DNA of 64,000 nt from Paraburkholderia caballeronis (GCF_900104845.1 NZ_FNSR01000002.1:744001-808000), one strand, 5' to 3'. Positions 17,571 through 26,069 are shown, counted from the stretch's first letter. Program-made: numbers and translations. The notes: generated from the letters alone by a model not told the origin.

Positions 17571-17783
17571 GCCTTCCCAATGTTCCGTACCCGGTCAAAA
17601 ACTGCCTCTCACGTCGGCCCCTAAGTTTGGTGACGACCGTCCGGAGTTTGCCGGCTACTACTCGACAAGATTATCGGTTCCCCATCAGGCCTCATACTGC
17701 GTTCAACGAACGCTTAGCACGCGGTTGTCCGGTTGCCGATGGCGTTACGATGCATACTCTCAACCCGCATCAATCCTCGAGTA
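17571..17783. other. Region upstream of the reverse transcriptase
   Basis: No protein-coding gene recognised. Several defence RTs are accompanied by a structured non-coding RNA; this stretch, on the minus strand ahead of the RT start, is where one would be expected. I see no obvious strong hairpin array by eye. Confidence 0.35.
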
Positions 17784-18237
17784 ATGATGAAAGCGCGAGT
17801 GCTAACGGCCAGTTGCCTCTCCGGATGTGTCTGATATCGGATCGCGGGTTAGCCATTCAATTCGACGATCTGCCACTTTACCGAGTGTCGAAAAGCCGCC
17901 GCAGCGCCGCTTGTGAGCTGCTTCCAAGTAAAGCGAGAGGAATTCGAACTGGTGCATGGTGTGCCAAAAAGCTTTGCCTCCAGCGCATAGTGATCCCCCA
18001 AGTTTCTGCCCAGCTTGCGCTACTCAACTCACCTTCATCCATTCCGGCTCGCCGGGCGAAATCGATGTGACCGCGCACAGTCTGGACACGCCGGAGTCCG
18101 TCCCGCTGACCGCCCCTCACGTACGCATAGCGAGCAAATTGCCGTGGGTCTATCTAGCCGAAGTATCTAGGGCGACGATCACCATCATAAGTGCCGTCCG
18201 TTCTGCGGCGCCCGGCCTCCTAGCAACAGTGGCCTAA
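17784..18237 (+). pseudogene. Decayed GFA-domain (CENP-V/Gfa-like) gene
   Basis: Reading from the ATG, the sequence gives TASCLSGCV, a TGA stop, YRIAG, a TAG stop, PFNSTICHFTECRKAAAA, then CFQVKREEFELVHGVPKSF. A TAG followed by a one-base frame change leads to SFCPACATQLTF, GEIDVTAHSLDTPE and ASKLPWVYLAE. In order these are the landmarks of the zinc-binding GFA/CENP-V family, whose members include glutathione-dependent formaldehyde-activating enzyme; one of the usual cysteine pairs is damaged. Three lesions make it non-functional. It marks degraded chromosomal or island DNA between the reverse transcriptase and the tRNA remnant. Confidence 0.8.
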
Positions 18238-18297
18238 AGGGTATCCAGACGGCCTCAATGTGCCTATGTATGGCAGGACGAGGAGCCCCAAAAGAAG

Positions 18298-18322
18298 AAA
18301 AGCCGACAAAAGCCGGCTTTTT
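18298..18322. terminator. Bidirectional terminator, former end of the tRNA transcript
   Basis: Stem AAAAGCCG / CGGCTTTT, 8-nt loop, T-tracts on both strands. It lies 164 bp downstream (minus strand) of the displaced tRNA 3' half, so before phage insertion it probably ended transcription from rpoD-tRNA. Confidence 0.65.
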
Positions 18323-18413
18323 CAATGTCCCGCCCACATCGGCACGACACGGACAACACTGTTCAAAATACCACTGCATGCCGATAAACCATAACGTGGC
18401 CCATCGGACAATA

Positions 18414-18447
18414 AAGCATAACCTGTCAAAGTGGCCAACTTATGCTT
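18414..18447. repeat. Inverted repeat AAGCATAA / TTATGCTT
   Basis: Perfect 8-bp arms with an 18-nt spacer, just downstream of the tRNA remnant. A third related element (AAACCATAACG) lies near 18386. The purpose is unclear; they could be protein-binding sites or remnants of an earlier insertion next to the tRNA. Confidence 0.4.
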
Positions 18448-18485
18448 AACGGCACAGAATGCCACGGGGAAAGCACCAAAAACCC

Positions 18486-18540
18486 TGGTGGGCCGGGTGG
18501 GAGTCGAACCCACGGTGTCCTTTCGGAGGCGGATTATGAG
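18486..18540 (-). tRNA. Displaced 3' half of the host tRNA gene (attL side)
   Basis: 55 nt on the minus strand, from the anticodon loop (CTCATAA) to a genomic CCA. It keeps half the anticodon stem (TCCGC), a variable arm TCC-GAAA-GGA, a T-arm GTGGG-TTCGACT-CCCAC and the acceptor strand CCGGCCC. The 5' half is missing: the sequence beyond the anticodon loop does not pair. It was separated from its 5' half when the prophage inserted and cannot make a tRNA. Confidence 0.85.
18528..18540. other. attL core (13-bp repeat)
   Basis: GGCGGATTATGAG, identical to 54087-54099. It covers the anticodon loop and the 3' strand of the anticodon stem of the tRNA, a common crossover site for tyrosine integrases. 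Confidence 0.85.
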
Positions 18541-18639
18541 AGCGCCGGAGAATTTCCGAAAATGGCCCTATGTCATTGAATTTAAACAACCATCACCCGC
18601 GCCGGTCAGCTTGGGTAATGGGCTCAAATCGGGGTGTTT

Positions 18640-18662
18640 CAGGGTGCGGCTGACGCACCCTG
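18640..18662 (-). terminator. Hairpin at the end of the late operon
   Basis: CAGGGTGCG - GCTGA - CGCACCCTG, a perfect 9-bp stem 20 bp past the spanin stop. It lacks a T-run, so it is a weak terminator call, but it is in the right place to end the long minus-strand late transcript. Confidence 0.5.
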
Positions 18663-18679
18663 GGCACATTTTGGGCACA
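18661..18679. repeat. Direct repeat TGGGCACA x2, candidate integrase arm sites
   Basis: Two copies 11 bp apart (18661 and 18672), about 120 bp inside the left prophage end. Spacing and position suit arm-type binding sites of a tyrosine integrase; binding is not shown. Confidence 0.45.
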
Positions 18680-18681
18680 CG

Positions 18682-19227
18682 TCAGTCGCGCGCCCCTCTG
18701 TCCGGGCTGGGCGCAGCCTCAACCGTATTCGCTGCCGTCAACGCATCGTAGTCGCGCTCGCACTGCTCGCCGGCGATCCGGGCGGCGTCAGCGTACGCAG
18801 CCAGTTCGCCCGCTCGATCGTCAGCCCGGCCGAGCACGTCGGCGAGCAGATCGAGGGCGTCGCCGGTTGCCGGGCTTCCGGCGGCAGTGGCGGAATGCCC
18901 GGCGGTGCGGGCGGCGGCGATGAGCTGGGTGACACGCTGCTGCAGGCCGCCAGCGGCAGCGCGAGCAGCAAAAGCATCCGCAAGCGCGGCGGTACGTTGG
19001 GCGTTCGCATCTTTGGCGATCTCCGATTGAGCCGCGGTGCGGCGTTGCTCTTCCGCTCGCGCGGCTTCGACGGCGCGCGTCTGCGCGGCCGCATCCAGTT
19101 CCCTGTCGTGCGCATGCGCGGCCTGCTCCGCGAGCAGTGCGCGGTCCTCCCATACGTATGCGCCGCCCGCGCCAAGCGCGAGGCCGAGCACAGCAGCCGC
19201 GAGGCCTGTGATCCAGTAACCGTTCAT
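18682..19227 (-). CDS. Inner-membrane spanin (Rz-like, DUF2514 type)
   Basis: 181 aa. An N-terminal membrane anchor (WITGLAAAVLGLALGAGGAYVW) is followed by a long charged Ala/Glu/Arg coiled coil and a C-terminal Cys-containing segment, the layout of i-spanins that span the periplasm and fuse the membranes at lysis. The ATG at 19227 is preferred because GGAG lies 9 bp upstream and the endolysin stop is 4 bp before it; a TTG five codons earlier is the alternative. A lipoprotein gene is nested inside it in another frame, as in lambda Rz/Rz1. Confidence 0.8.
   Translation of the reverse strand: MNGYWITGLAAAVLGLALGAGGAYVWEDRALLAEQAAHAHDRELDAAAQTRAVEAARAEEQRRTAAQSEIAKDANAQRTAALADAFAARAAAGGLQQRVTQLIAAARTAGHSATAAGSPATGDALDLLADVLGRADDRAGELAAYADAARIAGEQCERDYDALTAANTVEAAPSPDRGARD
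18738..19010 (-). CDS. Outer-membrane spanin lipoprotein (Rz1-like), nested in Rz
   Basis: 90 aa, lying wholly within the Rz-like gene in another frame. It starts RTPNVPPRLRMLLLLALPLAAC after Met, a signal sequence ending in the lipobox LAAC. The mature part is Pro/Ser-rich (SPSSSPPPAPPGIPPLPP), exactly the character of o-spanins. The predicted lipidated Cys tethers it to the outer membrane, where it pairs with the i-spanin. The upstream extension of this frame is ignored because the signal peptide begins at this ATG. Confidence 0.8.
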   Translation of the reverse strand: MRTPNVPPRLRMLLLLALPLAACSSVSPSSSPPPAPPGIPPLPPEARQPATPSICSPTCSAGLTIERANWLRTLTPPGSPASSASATTMR

Positions 19228-19231
19228 CGGG

Positions 19232-19732
19232 TCATTCTCCAAGGCATGCCGCGCGCTCGGCGCGGCGTCGGGTGTAGATGCCGGTACAGCCGCTGGATGC
19301 GACCGAGCAGTCGCGACCGCCGGTGAAGCGCCACTTCAGGAATTCGTCGCACGCAGCCGGGAAATCGGCGGCCGCGTACCGCCGGCGCAGCGTCGAGCTG
19401 CGATAGCTGCCGAGGCCGGCGTTGTAGGCGAAGTCGATCACGGCGACTTTCTGGCCGTCGGTCAGCGCGTCAAAGCCCGGCGTCATCGCGCGCACCGACG
19501 ACGCGTAGCCGGCGAGGCTGCTGTCGAGGATCTGCTTGCACTCGGGCAGTGTGTATCGCTGCATCGGTACGTCGGTCTCACCGAAACACACCGTCTGAAC
19601 GCCGCCGCCGAGCTGGTCGGTGTACGGCGCGAGGCGCACGCCTTCGTTGCCGCCGGTGAAGCTGATCGCCGCAGCGGCCGCCGTCGCGCCGATGACGGCC
19701 ACGAGCCCCTTCTTCTGTGGTCGGAACGGCAT
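19232..19732 (-). CDS. Endolysin, GH24 lysozyme with SAR-type N-terminus
   Basis: 166 aa. The lysozyme catalytic triad pattern of the T4/P21 class is visible: Glu in GNEGVRLAPYTD, the following Asp, and Thr in GGGVQTVCFGE. AVIDFAYNAG and the C-terminal YTRRRAERAACL fit family GH24. The N-terminus (KKGLVAVIGATAAAAAISFTGG) is a weak, Ala/Gly-rich hydrophobic segment typical of signal-anchor-release endolysins, which reach the periplasm through Sec and wait membrane-tethered. Its ATG overlaps the holin stop (TGATG). Confidence 0.87.
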   Translation of the reverse strand: MPFRPQKKGLVAVIGATAAAAAISFTGGNEGVRLAPYTDQLGGGVQTVCFGETDVPMQRYTLPECKQILDSSLAGYASSVRAMTPGFDALTDGQKVAVIDFAYNAGLGSYRSSTLRRRYAAADFPAACDEFLKWRFTGGRDCSVASSGCTGIYTRRRAERAACLGE

Positions 19733-19944
19733 CAGTCGAACTCCGGCTGCCGCAGGTATGCGCCGACGATGCCGAGCAGGCTGATCACGCATGGCACGGC
19801 GAGCACGACCCACAGCGGCAACCGGTCGATCCACGCATCGGGCAGCGCCGACCACGCGCCACCAGCAGCCGACAGCGCCGTCGAAGCGATCAACGCTCGC
19901 ACGGAGTGCCGGCGGTGCGCGGTGCGCCAGCGCCTGCTCAGCAT
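19732..19944 (-). CDS. Holin-like membrane protein
   Basis: 70 aa with a basic N-terminus (LSRRWRTAHRRHSVR) and two membrane segments (ALIASTALSAAGGAW and PLWVVLAVPCVISLLGIVGAYL). It sits directly before the endolysin with overlapping codons. With a SAR endolysin, a small holin of this type would act as a pinholin that depolarises the membrane and releases the enzyme. Confidence 0.7.
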   Translation of the reverse strand: MLSRRWRTAHRRHSVRALIASTALSAAGGAWSALPDAWIDRLPLWVVLAVPCVISLLGIVGAYLRQPEFD

Positions 19945-20138
19945 CACGCACCCCACTTCTTGAAGCCGCCCCCGGCACCATAGGCGCCGAGCATGATCAC
20001 GCCCAGCACCACCCACTTCCAGGCAACAGCCAGGACGCCCTTGCCGACGTTGAGATACAGCCGCCGCGCGATGTTCTCTTCCAACTTTGCAGCAAGCGCC
20101 TCAACATCTGCGTCCGTGAGCGTTCGCTCTTCGTTCAT
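19944..20138 (-). CDS. Single-span membrane protein of the lysis cassette
   Basis: 64 aa, start chosen at the ATG after GGGGAAAA. A charged helix (TDADVEALAAKLEENIARRL) precedes one membrane segment (GVLAVAWKWVVLGVIMLGAYGAGG). Its stop codon overlaps the start of the two-span holin. It is probably the holin partner or antiholin, or the actual holin of a two-component set; the sequence alone cannot decide. Confidence 0.6.
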   Translation of the reverse strand: MNEERTLTDADVEALAAKLEENIARRLYLNVGKGVLAVAWKWVVLGVIMLGAYGAGGGFKKWGA

Positions 20139-20155
20139 CGTTTTCCCCGTGAAAA

Positions 20156-21775
20156 TCATGGCTTATAGGCCGCAAGAAATACGGTCGAGCCGTCGTTGAT
20201 CTTGATGCCGACGCTGCCGTTCGGCGTGACAACGGCGCCGAACCCCGCACCGATCTTCACGTAGCTTCCGGGCCCTTTCGGCAGAAGTTGAAGGTCAATC
20301 ACGGCGTCGCTTCCGTCTGCACCAATCGTTGCTGGATTGCCGGTTGCGCCGGGCTGCACATACACACGGTTCGCGCCGCTTGATCCCGGTCTGACTTCAA
20401 AGCGCAGACCCTCGCCGCCATTGAAATAGTGGTGCCCGTTGCCCACCACATCGAAGCGGGCGTCGGACTGAACGTTCGTCGTGAGCCGCGGCCCGAGCGT
20501 GCTGTTGTCGAAGATGAGCACTGGCTTGACCGGGCCGAGCGTGTTTCCATCGAGATTGAGGTTGTTTCCCTGAATGCGGGCCTGCCCCACTTCCTCGACG
20601 CCATAGCGCTCATTGCCCGTGGCATTCGAGTTGTGACATTCGATGTGGCCGTCTTCCACGGCATAGAACCCCGAACCGACGTTGTCGTTGCTGGTCGCGC
20701 CCAGCGCCCGCATCTGGGAGTTCGAATACGAAGCCATCCCCGCGAGGTTGCACCCTTGGGCTGTCGAGCCCGAGCAGTCAAGGCCGGAACCGTATTCCGC
20801 GAGATAACCACATCCCCAGCCGTTCGCGGTATCGGACGCACCGACGCTCGTGCCGCCCTGGCCGTTGATGAACGAATGGTCAAATGCCCACACGTTTACA
20901 TCGCCGCCGTTCGAGACGTAGTGGCCCGGCGCATTGATATAGGAGTGATTGCGCGCGGCGATTCCGTAATACCAGTTGTTCACGCGCATGTTCGGCGCGT
21001 TCAGGATCTTCGCCCCATCAACCGCGAGGAGGCCGGTCCAGTTGTTCGACAGTCCGGGCTTCGACGGAAGGTCAAGCTGGAAGCCGCTCACGGTGCCCCA
21101 CGTGTTGCCCTCAGAGCACACGATCAGGTCGAACGTTGGCGTCGCCGGCCCCGTCAGTACACAGTTCGCCGGCGTCGTCTGATTCCCAATCAGATGACAA
21201 TTTGCGCCGAAAGGATGATTCAGCAGAATCTGCGACGTTGGATGATAGGTACCGTCGGCAACCTGGATTGCCACCGCTCCCAGGATGGCCCAACCCGCGA
21301 TCGCGTCGAGCGCATCGTTGACCGTGGGGAAAAGCGCGCTCGGGACATTCAGCGTCACCGTCTCAAGAGCGCCCAGCAAAAGACGTTTGCCGACAGCGGC
21401 CGCTACCGCATCTTCCGCCGTATCGAAGTCGGCCAGGACGTAGATATCCCGCGCCTTGTCGAGGATCGTTCGCTCTACCGCTCCCGTGCCGAGCTGGGTG
21501 AATCCAACGAGAACGCTCCCGTTGTTTGCCAGCCAACCCTTCGAGACAGCATCTCCGTCCTGCGTAGGTGCGCCCAGTCCGGTCAAGCGTTGACCGTTCA
21601 TGGGAATAGGAGCGACGGGATTGGTCTGCCCATCCTTCGTGATACAGTTCGACAGCCCGGCGGCGATGTCCTGTTCCTGCTGGAGCATCCGGGACGAGCT
21701 GATATCAAGACCCTGTGCGGCGTCCTGCTGCCAGTTGTAGAGCAGGTTGAACCTGCCCTGACCGTTAAATCCCAT
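20156..21775 (-). CDS. Tailspike with beta-helix repeats
   Basis: 539 aa. The short N-terminal part (GFNGQGRFNLLYNWQQDAAQ) is a probable virion-binding domain. Residues about 130-480 are rich in short Gly/Asn/Ser strand-turn repeats typical of right-handed beta-helices (VAIQVADGTYHPTSQILL; NVWAFDHSFINGQGG; ARIQGNNLNLDGNT). Such trimeric spikes bind and often cleave O-antigen or capsule. The ATG at 21775 is favoured by GGAGG 7 bp upstream. Last structural gene before lysis. The polysaccharide target is unknown. Confidence 0.75.
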   Translation of the reverse strand: MGFNGQGRFNLLYNWQQDAAQGLDISSSRMLQQEQDIAAGLSNCITKDGQTNPVAPIPMNGQRLTGLGAPTQDGDAVSKGWLANNGSVLVGFTQLGTGAVERTILDKARDIYVLADFDTAEDAVAAAVGKRLLLGALETVTLNVPSALFPTVNDALDAIAGWAILGAVAIQVADGTYHPTSQILLNHPFGANCHLIGNQTTPANCVLTGPATPTFDLIVCSEGNTWGTVSGFQLDLPSKPGLSNNWTGLLAVDGAKILNAPNMRVNNWYYGIAARNHSYINAPGHYVSNGGDVNVWAFDHSFINGQGGTSVGASDTANGWGCGYLAEYGSGLDCSGSTAQGCNLAGMASYSNSQMRALGATSNDNVGSGFYAVEDGHIECHNSNATGNERYGVEEVGQARIQGNNLNLDGNTLGPVKPVLIFDNSTLGPRLTTNVQSDARFDVVGNGHHYFNGGEGLRFEVRPGSSGANRVYVQPGATGNPATIGADGSDAVIDLQLLPKGPGSYVKIGAGFGAVVTPNGSVGIKINDGSTVFLAAYKP

Positions 21776-21788
21776 CGGAGCCTCCAGC

Positions 21789-22112
21789 GTGAATTCCGAT
21801 TCGCATCTTGTATGGGCGTACACATGGGTGAACCCGTTCTACTGGGCTCATCAGTTGTGGCATTCGTGGATCGTGCAAATCGTTTTTCATTGGTGTCATC
21901 AACATCCCTTCCTCGCGTTCCTAGCGGCCATCGCCATTGGGTTGCCCGGCGCTTGGCTGGAAGAAAAAGCGAAGGCCCGCACCCAAGGCACGCGGGTACG
22001 CGTCATCGCCGATGAGGGAGCTGATGGATTGATTCGGGACGAGCGTGGCGGCCTGCGCACGACCATCGAGATACGGGAGCAACCCGGACGGGTTAAGAAG
22101 AAGATCCGCTAA
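21789..22112 (+). CDS. Possible antisense small membrane protein
   Basis: 107 aa from a GTG start with CGGAG about 8 bp upstream, reading against the late operon. The N-terminal half is aromatic and hydrophobic (WAYTWVNPFYWAHQLWHSW; HPFLAFLAAIAIGLPGAW) and the rest is basic. It overlaps the 3' end of the 715-aa ejection protein gene by 192 bp, which argues against it. It could be a lysogeny-expressed moron gene or a chance ORF. Confidence 0.25.
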   Translation: MNSDSHLVWAYTWVNPFYWAHQLWHSWIVQIVFHWCHQHPFLAFLAAIAIGLPGAWLEEKAKARTQGTRVRVIADEGADGLIRDERGGLRTTIEIREQPGRVKKKIR

Positions 22113-24068
22113 TTGCTGATTCAGGCGATTGCCCACCATCTGGCCGACGCGATTCGCGCCGCCCAGAATCCCGAGGCCGACCATCGGATGGCCAGCCAGC
22201 GTCGCGCCCAAAGCAGCCGCTGATTTCGCGGCGCTCCCCATCCCGCCAAAATTCGGTCCGTAGAGTTGGTTGGCAAGCCAGCCATTCGCGGCAAGGTTGT
22301 AGGCTGTATCGCTCCCGGGCGCGCGCATCGAATTGGAGATCGTCGAGCGCTGCAGGTCATGCCCGATGTTCTCCAGCGTCTGCTGCGCTGCCGGCTCGAT
22401 GCCGAACTCCTGATTGCGCAGAGCGAGTCCCAACTGGTTCGCATAAGTCGGCGCGCTGATAAGGGGCGCGCCGCTCGTATTCAGTGAGCGGCCCAAGCCT
22501 CCGACGTTATTGACGATGCTTTGGCCGGCCTGCATCGAATTGATAGCGGGCGACAGCGAGGCGTATGTTTCGCGCGCCTGCCTGTATGACGGCGACACCT
22601 CGTCGAGCCAGTTCAGGTAGTCACGACGTGCCTGCCCGATGGCCGCTCGCTCCGTAGGGCCAAGCCGGGTGTTTTCTTGTGCGCTTGCCTCAAGGTCATC
22701 GAGGCCGAGCTTCATGTAATGGAGCACATCACCCGATATTTGCGGCGGCGCGCCCGGAGTTGCAGCGCGCGTCATGAGCTGCTGGAACAGAGGCGCTCCG
22801 TTGAAACCAACGCCCCCGGTCGGAACGTTCGTGTATTGCGCAGCGGCGGCTTCCGTGCCGGGAATGATGCCCCGATTGCCTTCGTTCTGAGCGATAGCGA
22901 CGCCGCGCGCAAGGGCCTGCTGCATCGCCGGTCGCTCCATCAGCGATTCCAGCTCCGGCGCGACCTCATACATACCTGCGCGCGCCTGATCGTAGATCGG
23001 CTCGACGGCCGCATTGCGAGCGCGCAAGGCCGCCTCCAGGGTTGCCGGCGTCTGCGCAACTCCCGTTAATGCATCCCATCGCGCCTGATTGTTTTGTGCC
23101 TCGCGTTCCGCGAGCGACTGCGCAAAGCCCGGGATGCCGGTTCGCGCTGCCTTCTCAGTTGCAACGAGCGTCGGCGTGCCCGCAACCTGTGCGAGCGTCG
23201 GCGTAGAGCCATCGACATAGGTCGGAGCATTCCGGATGCTGCTCGCCACGTCTGCCGCTTGATTCCCGACGGCACCGGCAAGCCCGTTGCCAACGTAGGA
23301 GCGCGGACTCAGAACCGGCTGAAGAGCATTCTGGACGCCCGAAGCGGTGCGCGTTGCGATGGCTGCGCCAGCAGGCAGCAATGCACCCAAGCCCGCACCT
23401 ACGCCGACATGCTTGAAATCTTGAAGGCCGGTCGACTGCATCGGATCAATCGGCGCACCGGTCGCCATGATTGCGCCGTTCGTCGCGTTGCCTGCTCCAG
23501 CCGCCAGCATGCGGCCGAGCGCGCCACCCATACCCGGCAACGCGCCGACGCCGGCGCGCACCGCATTGCCCGCGCGCATGACGCCGCCGAGCGGCAATGC
23601 CATCGGGGCGACTACCGCGACTACCTGCTGACCCGGGGTCGCGGTGCGCTCGAACTGCTGGTCGGCCGCAGCCTGCGCCGCCGTGTCGCGATTCGCGGTG
23701 TCGGTGAGCCAGTTGCCGACGGCCGAGCCCTGCACTCCGGGGACGAGATTCGCGCCCCGCGCGACGTTGCGCTCAGCGAAGTTCGCAGCGTTGCTGAACA
23801 TGCTGCCAACGCCGTGCGCGGCCGCGGATGCGATATCGCCGAGATCTCCTAGCGTGCCGGGCGCTGCGCCGCCGGCGGCGAGATCGGCCGCGAGATTGTC
23901 GGAGGTTGCCGCCGGCCGCGCGACAGGTGTCGCAACGTGCGCAGGCACCGCTACCGCAGCGGGCGCTGGCGACCCCGCACCGAGCCATGCATCCACCGGA
24001 TCAACAGGCGCAGACGCGGTTGCCGGCGCGGTGGCGCTCGCCCCGAGCCAGTCGTCGACGGCGCTCAT
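21921..24068 (-). CDS. Large internal virion/DNA ejection protein
   Basis: 715 aa, Ala/Gly-rich, with long amphipathic helices and several hydrophobic glycine-rich stretches (VVAVVAPMALPLGGVMRAGN; GALGRMLAAGAGNATNGAI). Composition and position, the last of several large proteins between the tail connector and the tailspike, match podovirus ejection proteins that form a conduit across the cell envelope. The start codon overlaps the preceding stop (ATGA). No enzymatic motif seen. The N-terminus repeats a short VDDWLG/VDAWLG motif. Confidence 0.65.
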   Translation of the reverse strand: MSAVDDWLGASATAPATASAPVDPVDAWLGAGSPAPAAVAVPAHVATPVARPAATSDNLAADLAAGGAAPGTLGDLGDIASAAAHGVGSMFSNAANFAERNVARGANLVPGVQGSAVGNWLTDTANRDTAAQAAADQQFERTATPGQQVVAVVAPMALPLGGVMRAGNAVRAGVGALPGMGGALGRMLAAGAGNATNGAIMATGAPIDPMQSTGLQDFKHVGVGAGLGALLPAGAAIATRTASGVQNALQPVLSPRSYVGNGLAGAVGNQAADVASSIRNAPTYVDGSTPTLAQVAGTPTLVATEKAARTGIPGFAQSLAEREAQNNQARWDALTGVAQTPATLEAALRARNAAVEPIYDQARAGMYEVAPELESLMERPAMQQALARGVAIAQNEGNRGIIPGTEAAAAQYTNVPTGGVGFNGAPLFQQLMTRAATPGAPPQISGDVLHYMKLGLDDLEASAQENTRLGPTERAAIGQARRDYLNWLDEVSPSYRQARETYASLSPAINSMQAGQSIVNNVGGLGRSLNTSGAPLISAPTYANQLGLALRNQEFGIEPAAQQTLENIGHDLQRSTISNSMRAPGSDTAYNLAANGWLANQLYGPNFGGMGSAAKSAAALGATLAGHPMVGLGILGGANRVGQMVGNRLNQQLADLLLNPSGLLPYLDGRAQAATLVPNQSISSLIGDDAYPRALGAGLRFFFQPSAGQPNGDGR

Positions 24069-26068
24069 TGCACCCACCCGTTCTGGAGCGCGGCCGCGGT
24101 TTTCGTCCGGAGATTCGCGGCATCAGGCTGGGTCTTGAGAAACGCCTGACGCTCCGGAGGCGTCATCTGCTGCATCTGATAGATGCGCGGGTCGTAGTTC
24201 TTGCGCCAGAGGCTTTCGAACTGGTTCAGGTTCGAGGGGTTGTTGCCGTTCTGTGCGACCCACTGGTCGGCCGCATTCGCCTTCGCCTGCAGCGCGAGTT
24301 CCTGCGCCTTCAGCTTCGGGATCACTTCGACCATCGCCTTGTTCATCATGTCCGGCGTCGGCGTGCCCTTGAGCACCGTGCTCAGTTGCAGATCGGAGCC
24401 GGTCCCGCCGAGCGCCTTCTGGTACTGCTGCGCGAGGTTCGACATGTACTTCTGGAGCACCTGCGCGTTCGCCACGTTGTCGTTGCCGAGTTGCAGGTTC
24501 GACGGCAGGTTCTTGTTGATCTCCGCGATCCGGTCGAGGCGCCCGCTCCAGCCCGGGCCGTACTGCGTCGTGCCCTGCGCGAGCGCGAGCATGTTGTCGA
24601 GCGTGTTCGCGCGGTCCGCCGACGTCGACGCCATGTCGGTGAGCGACTTGTAGCTGTTCGCGTTGTTGGTCGCGAGCGTATTGGCGGCTGCCGTCGCCCC
24701 TTGCGGTGCAGCGGCGAAGACCGGGCCGCCGGACGCTACCGACGCGCCGCGCGTCGACGCCTGCGGCTGCCCGGCGAACACCGCAGCAGGACCGTTCTCG
24801 TGCAGCATGATCGCGGTGCCGATCGCCTGCCGCTGCGCCGGATTCGTCAGGTCGACGGGGGTGTCCGGCGAAATGCCGAGCCGCGTCGAGACGTCCTTGA
24901 TGTACGCCGGCGCGTTCGGCGGCGAGCCGACCCACTTCGTGATGACGCCGGACAGCGTGCCGGTGCCGGGCTGCCCCGCGTAGCTCGCGAGGTTCGCATC
25001 CATTTTCGCGAGGCCCGTTTGCATGTCCGGATAGCTCGCGACCGCGCCGCCGGGCGACACCGCGCCCGGGTTGTTGTTGCGCAGCGGGAGGGGTGCAGCA
25101 GGCGCGCCACCCGCACCCTGCGTCGCCGCGGCGGTCCGGTTCGTGACCGGCAGCGGATTGCCCTGCGCATCGACGCCCGCGTATGGCAGCGCACTGCCTT
25201 CGCCGGCCGCGTGAGCGTATGCCTGCCCCTGAGCGACTTCGGCCGCACCCGGCATCGGCGCCACGCCGGTGAACTGACCGTTCGCGTTGAACTGCGGGAC
25301 GGCGCCCGCTGGCACCGTGGGCAGCCACGTCAACTGCCCCGTCACCGGGTCTTTCATGTAGCCGCCCGGGCGTCCAGAGACCGGCGGCACGTAGTTCGCC
25401 TTGAAGAGCGCCCCGGCATTCGCCTGTGCCGGATCGATACCGGCGGCGTTCGCCATTTTCGTGGCATCGGTCGGCGCCCCCCAGTTCGCGAGCATCTGGC
25501 CGTAGGCCTGCGGCCCGACGGTCGCGAAGATCTGCATCGACTCGGCCGGCGTCTTCCCGGGGAGCGTGAGTGGACCGCCATGTGCAGCGATGGCCGGCGA
25601 CGCGCCAGCGAGTGCCGCACCCAGCTGCGGGCCGGTCGGCGCGCCGATGCCCGGCACCGGATACGACTGCACGCCCGGACCAGACTGGCCGCCCGTCATG
25701 CCGCCGGCGTCCGTCGATGGCGCGGCGGTGCCCTGCTGCGGTTGCGCAGCACCCTGCGGCCCGGCGCCGAACGCATTGCCGTACATCTGCGCCATCAGCT
25801 GTGCCTGCTGGCCCGCGGCGTCACGCGACATGGTCGCGCCGAGATAGCTTTTCGCGAGATTCGCGATACCGTTCAGCGGGCTCTGGCGAAACGCGACACC
25901 ACCGGCCGTCGCGTTCGGCGCGTCGAGCGGCTGCATACCCTGCGAGAGCAGCGCCTGCCCGAGCATCTGCCGCTGCTGGAGCTGGATGAGGTTCTGCTGT
26001 TGATCGGGCGCGAGCGTGGCGAGCAGCGGATTGCTGAGCAGGTCACTGCCGAACGGAGAGCCTGCCAT
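24065..26068 (-). CDS. Ejection protein with a peptidoglycan-hydrolase-like domain
   Basis: 667 aa. After a Gln/Gly/Pro-rich region, residues about 355-455 contain LRNNNPGAVSPGG, YPDMQTGLAKMDANLASY and TLSGVITKWVGSPPNAPAYI, the RNNNPGN-type domain found in phage virion-associated muralytic proteins. This fits a virion protein that opens the cell wall during DNA entry. The C-terminal half is helical. The ATG at 26068 follows the previous gene by 1 bp; further-upstream in-frame codons lie inside that gene and are not used. Confidence 0.7.
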   Translation of the reverse strand: MAGSPFGSDLLSNPLLATLAPDQQQNLIQLQQRQMLGQALLSQGMQPLDAPNATAGGVAFRQSPLNGIANLAKSYLGATMSRDAAGQQAQLMAQMYGNAFGAGPQGAAQPQQGTAAPSTDAGGMTGGQSGPGVQSYPVPGIGAPTGPQLGAALAGASPAIAAHGGPLTLPGKTPAESMQIFATVGPQAYGQMLANWGAPTDATKMANAAGIDPAQANAGALFKANYVPPVSGRPGGYMKDPVTGQLTWLPTVPAGAVPQFNANGQFTGVAPMPGAAEVAQGQAYAHAAGEGSALPYAGVDAQGNPLPVTNRTAAATQGAGGAPAAPLPLRNNNPGAVSPGGAVASYPDMQTGLAKMDANLASYAGQPGTGTLSGVITKWVGSPPNAPAYIKDVSTRLGISPDTPVDLTNPAQRQAIGTAIMLHENGPAAVFAGQPQASTRGASVASGGPVFAAAPQGATAAANTLATNNANSYKSLTDMASTSADRANTLDNMLALAQGTTQYGPGWSGRLDRIAEINKNLPSNLQLGNDNVANAQVLQKYMSNLAQQYQKALGGTGSDLQLSTVLKGTPTPDMMNKAMVEVIPKLKAQELALQAKANAADQWVAQNGNNPSNLNQFESLWRKNYDPRIYQMQQMTPPERQAFLKTQPDAANLRTKTAAALQNGWVQ

Positions 26069-26069
26069 C

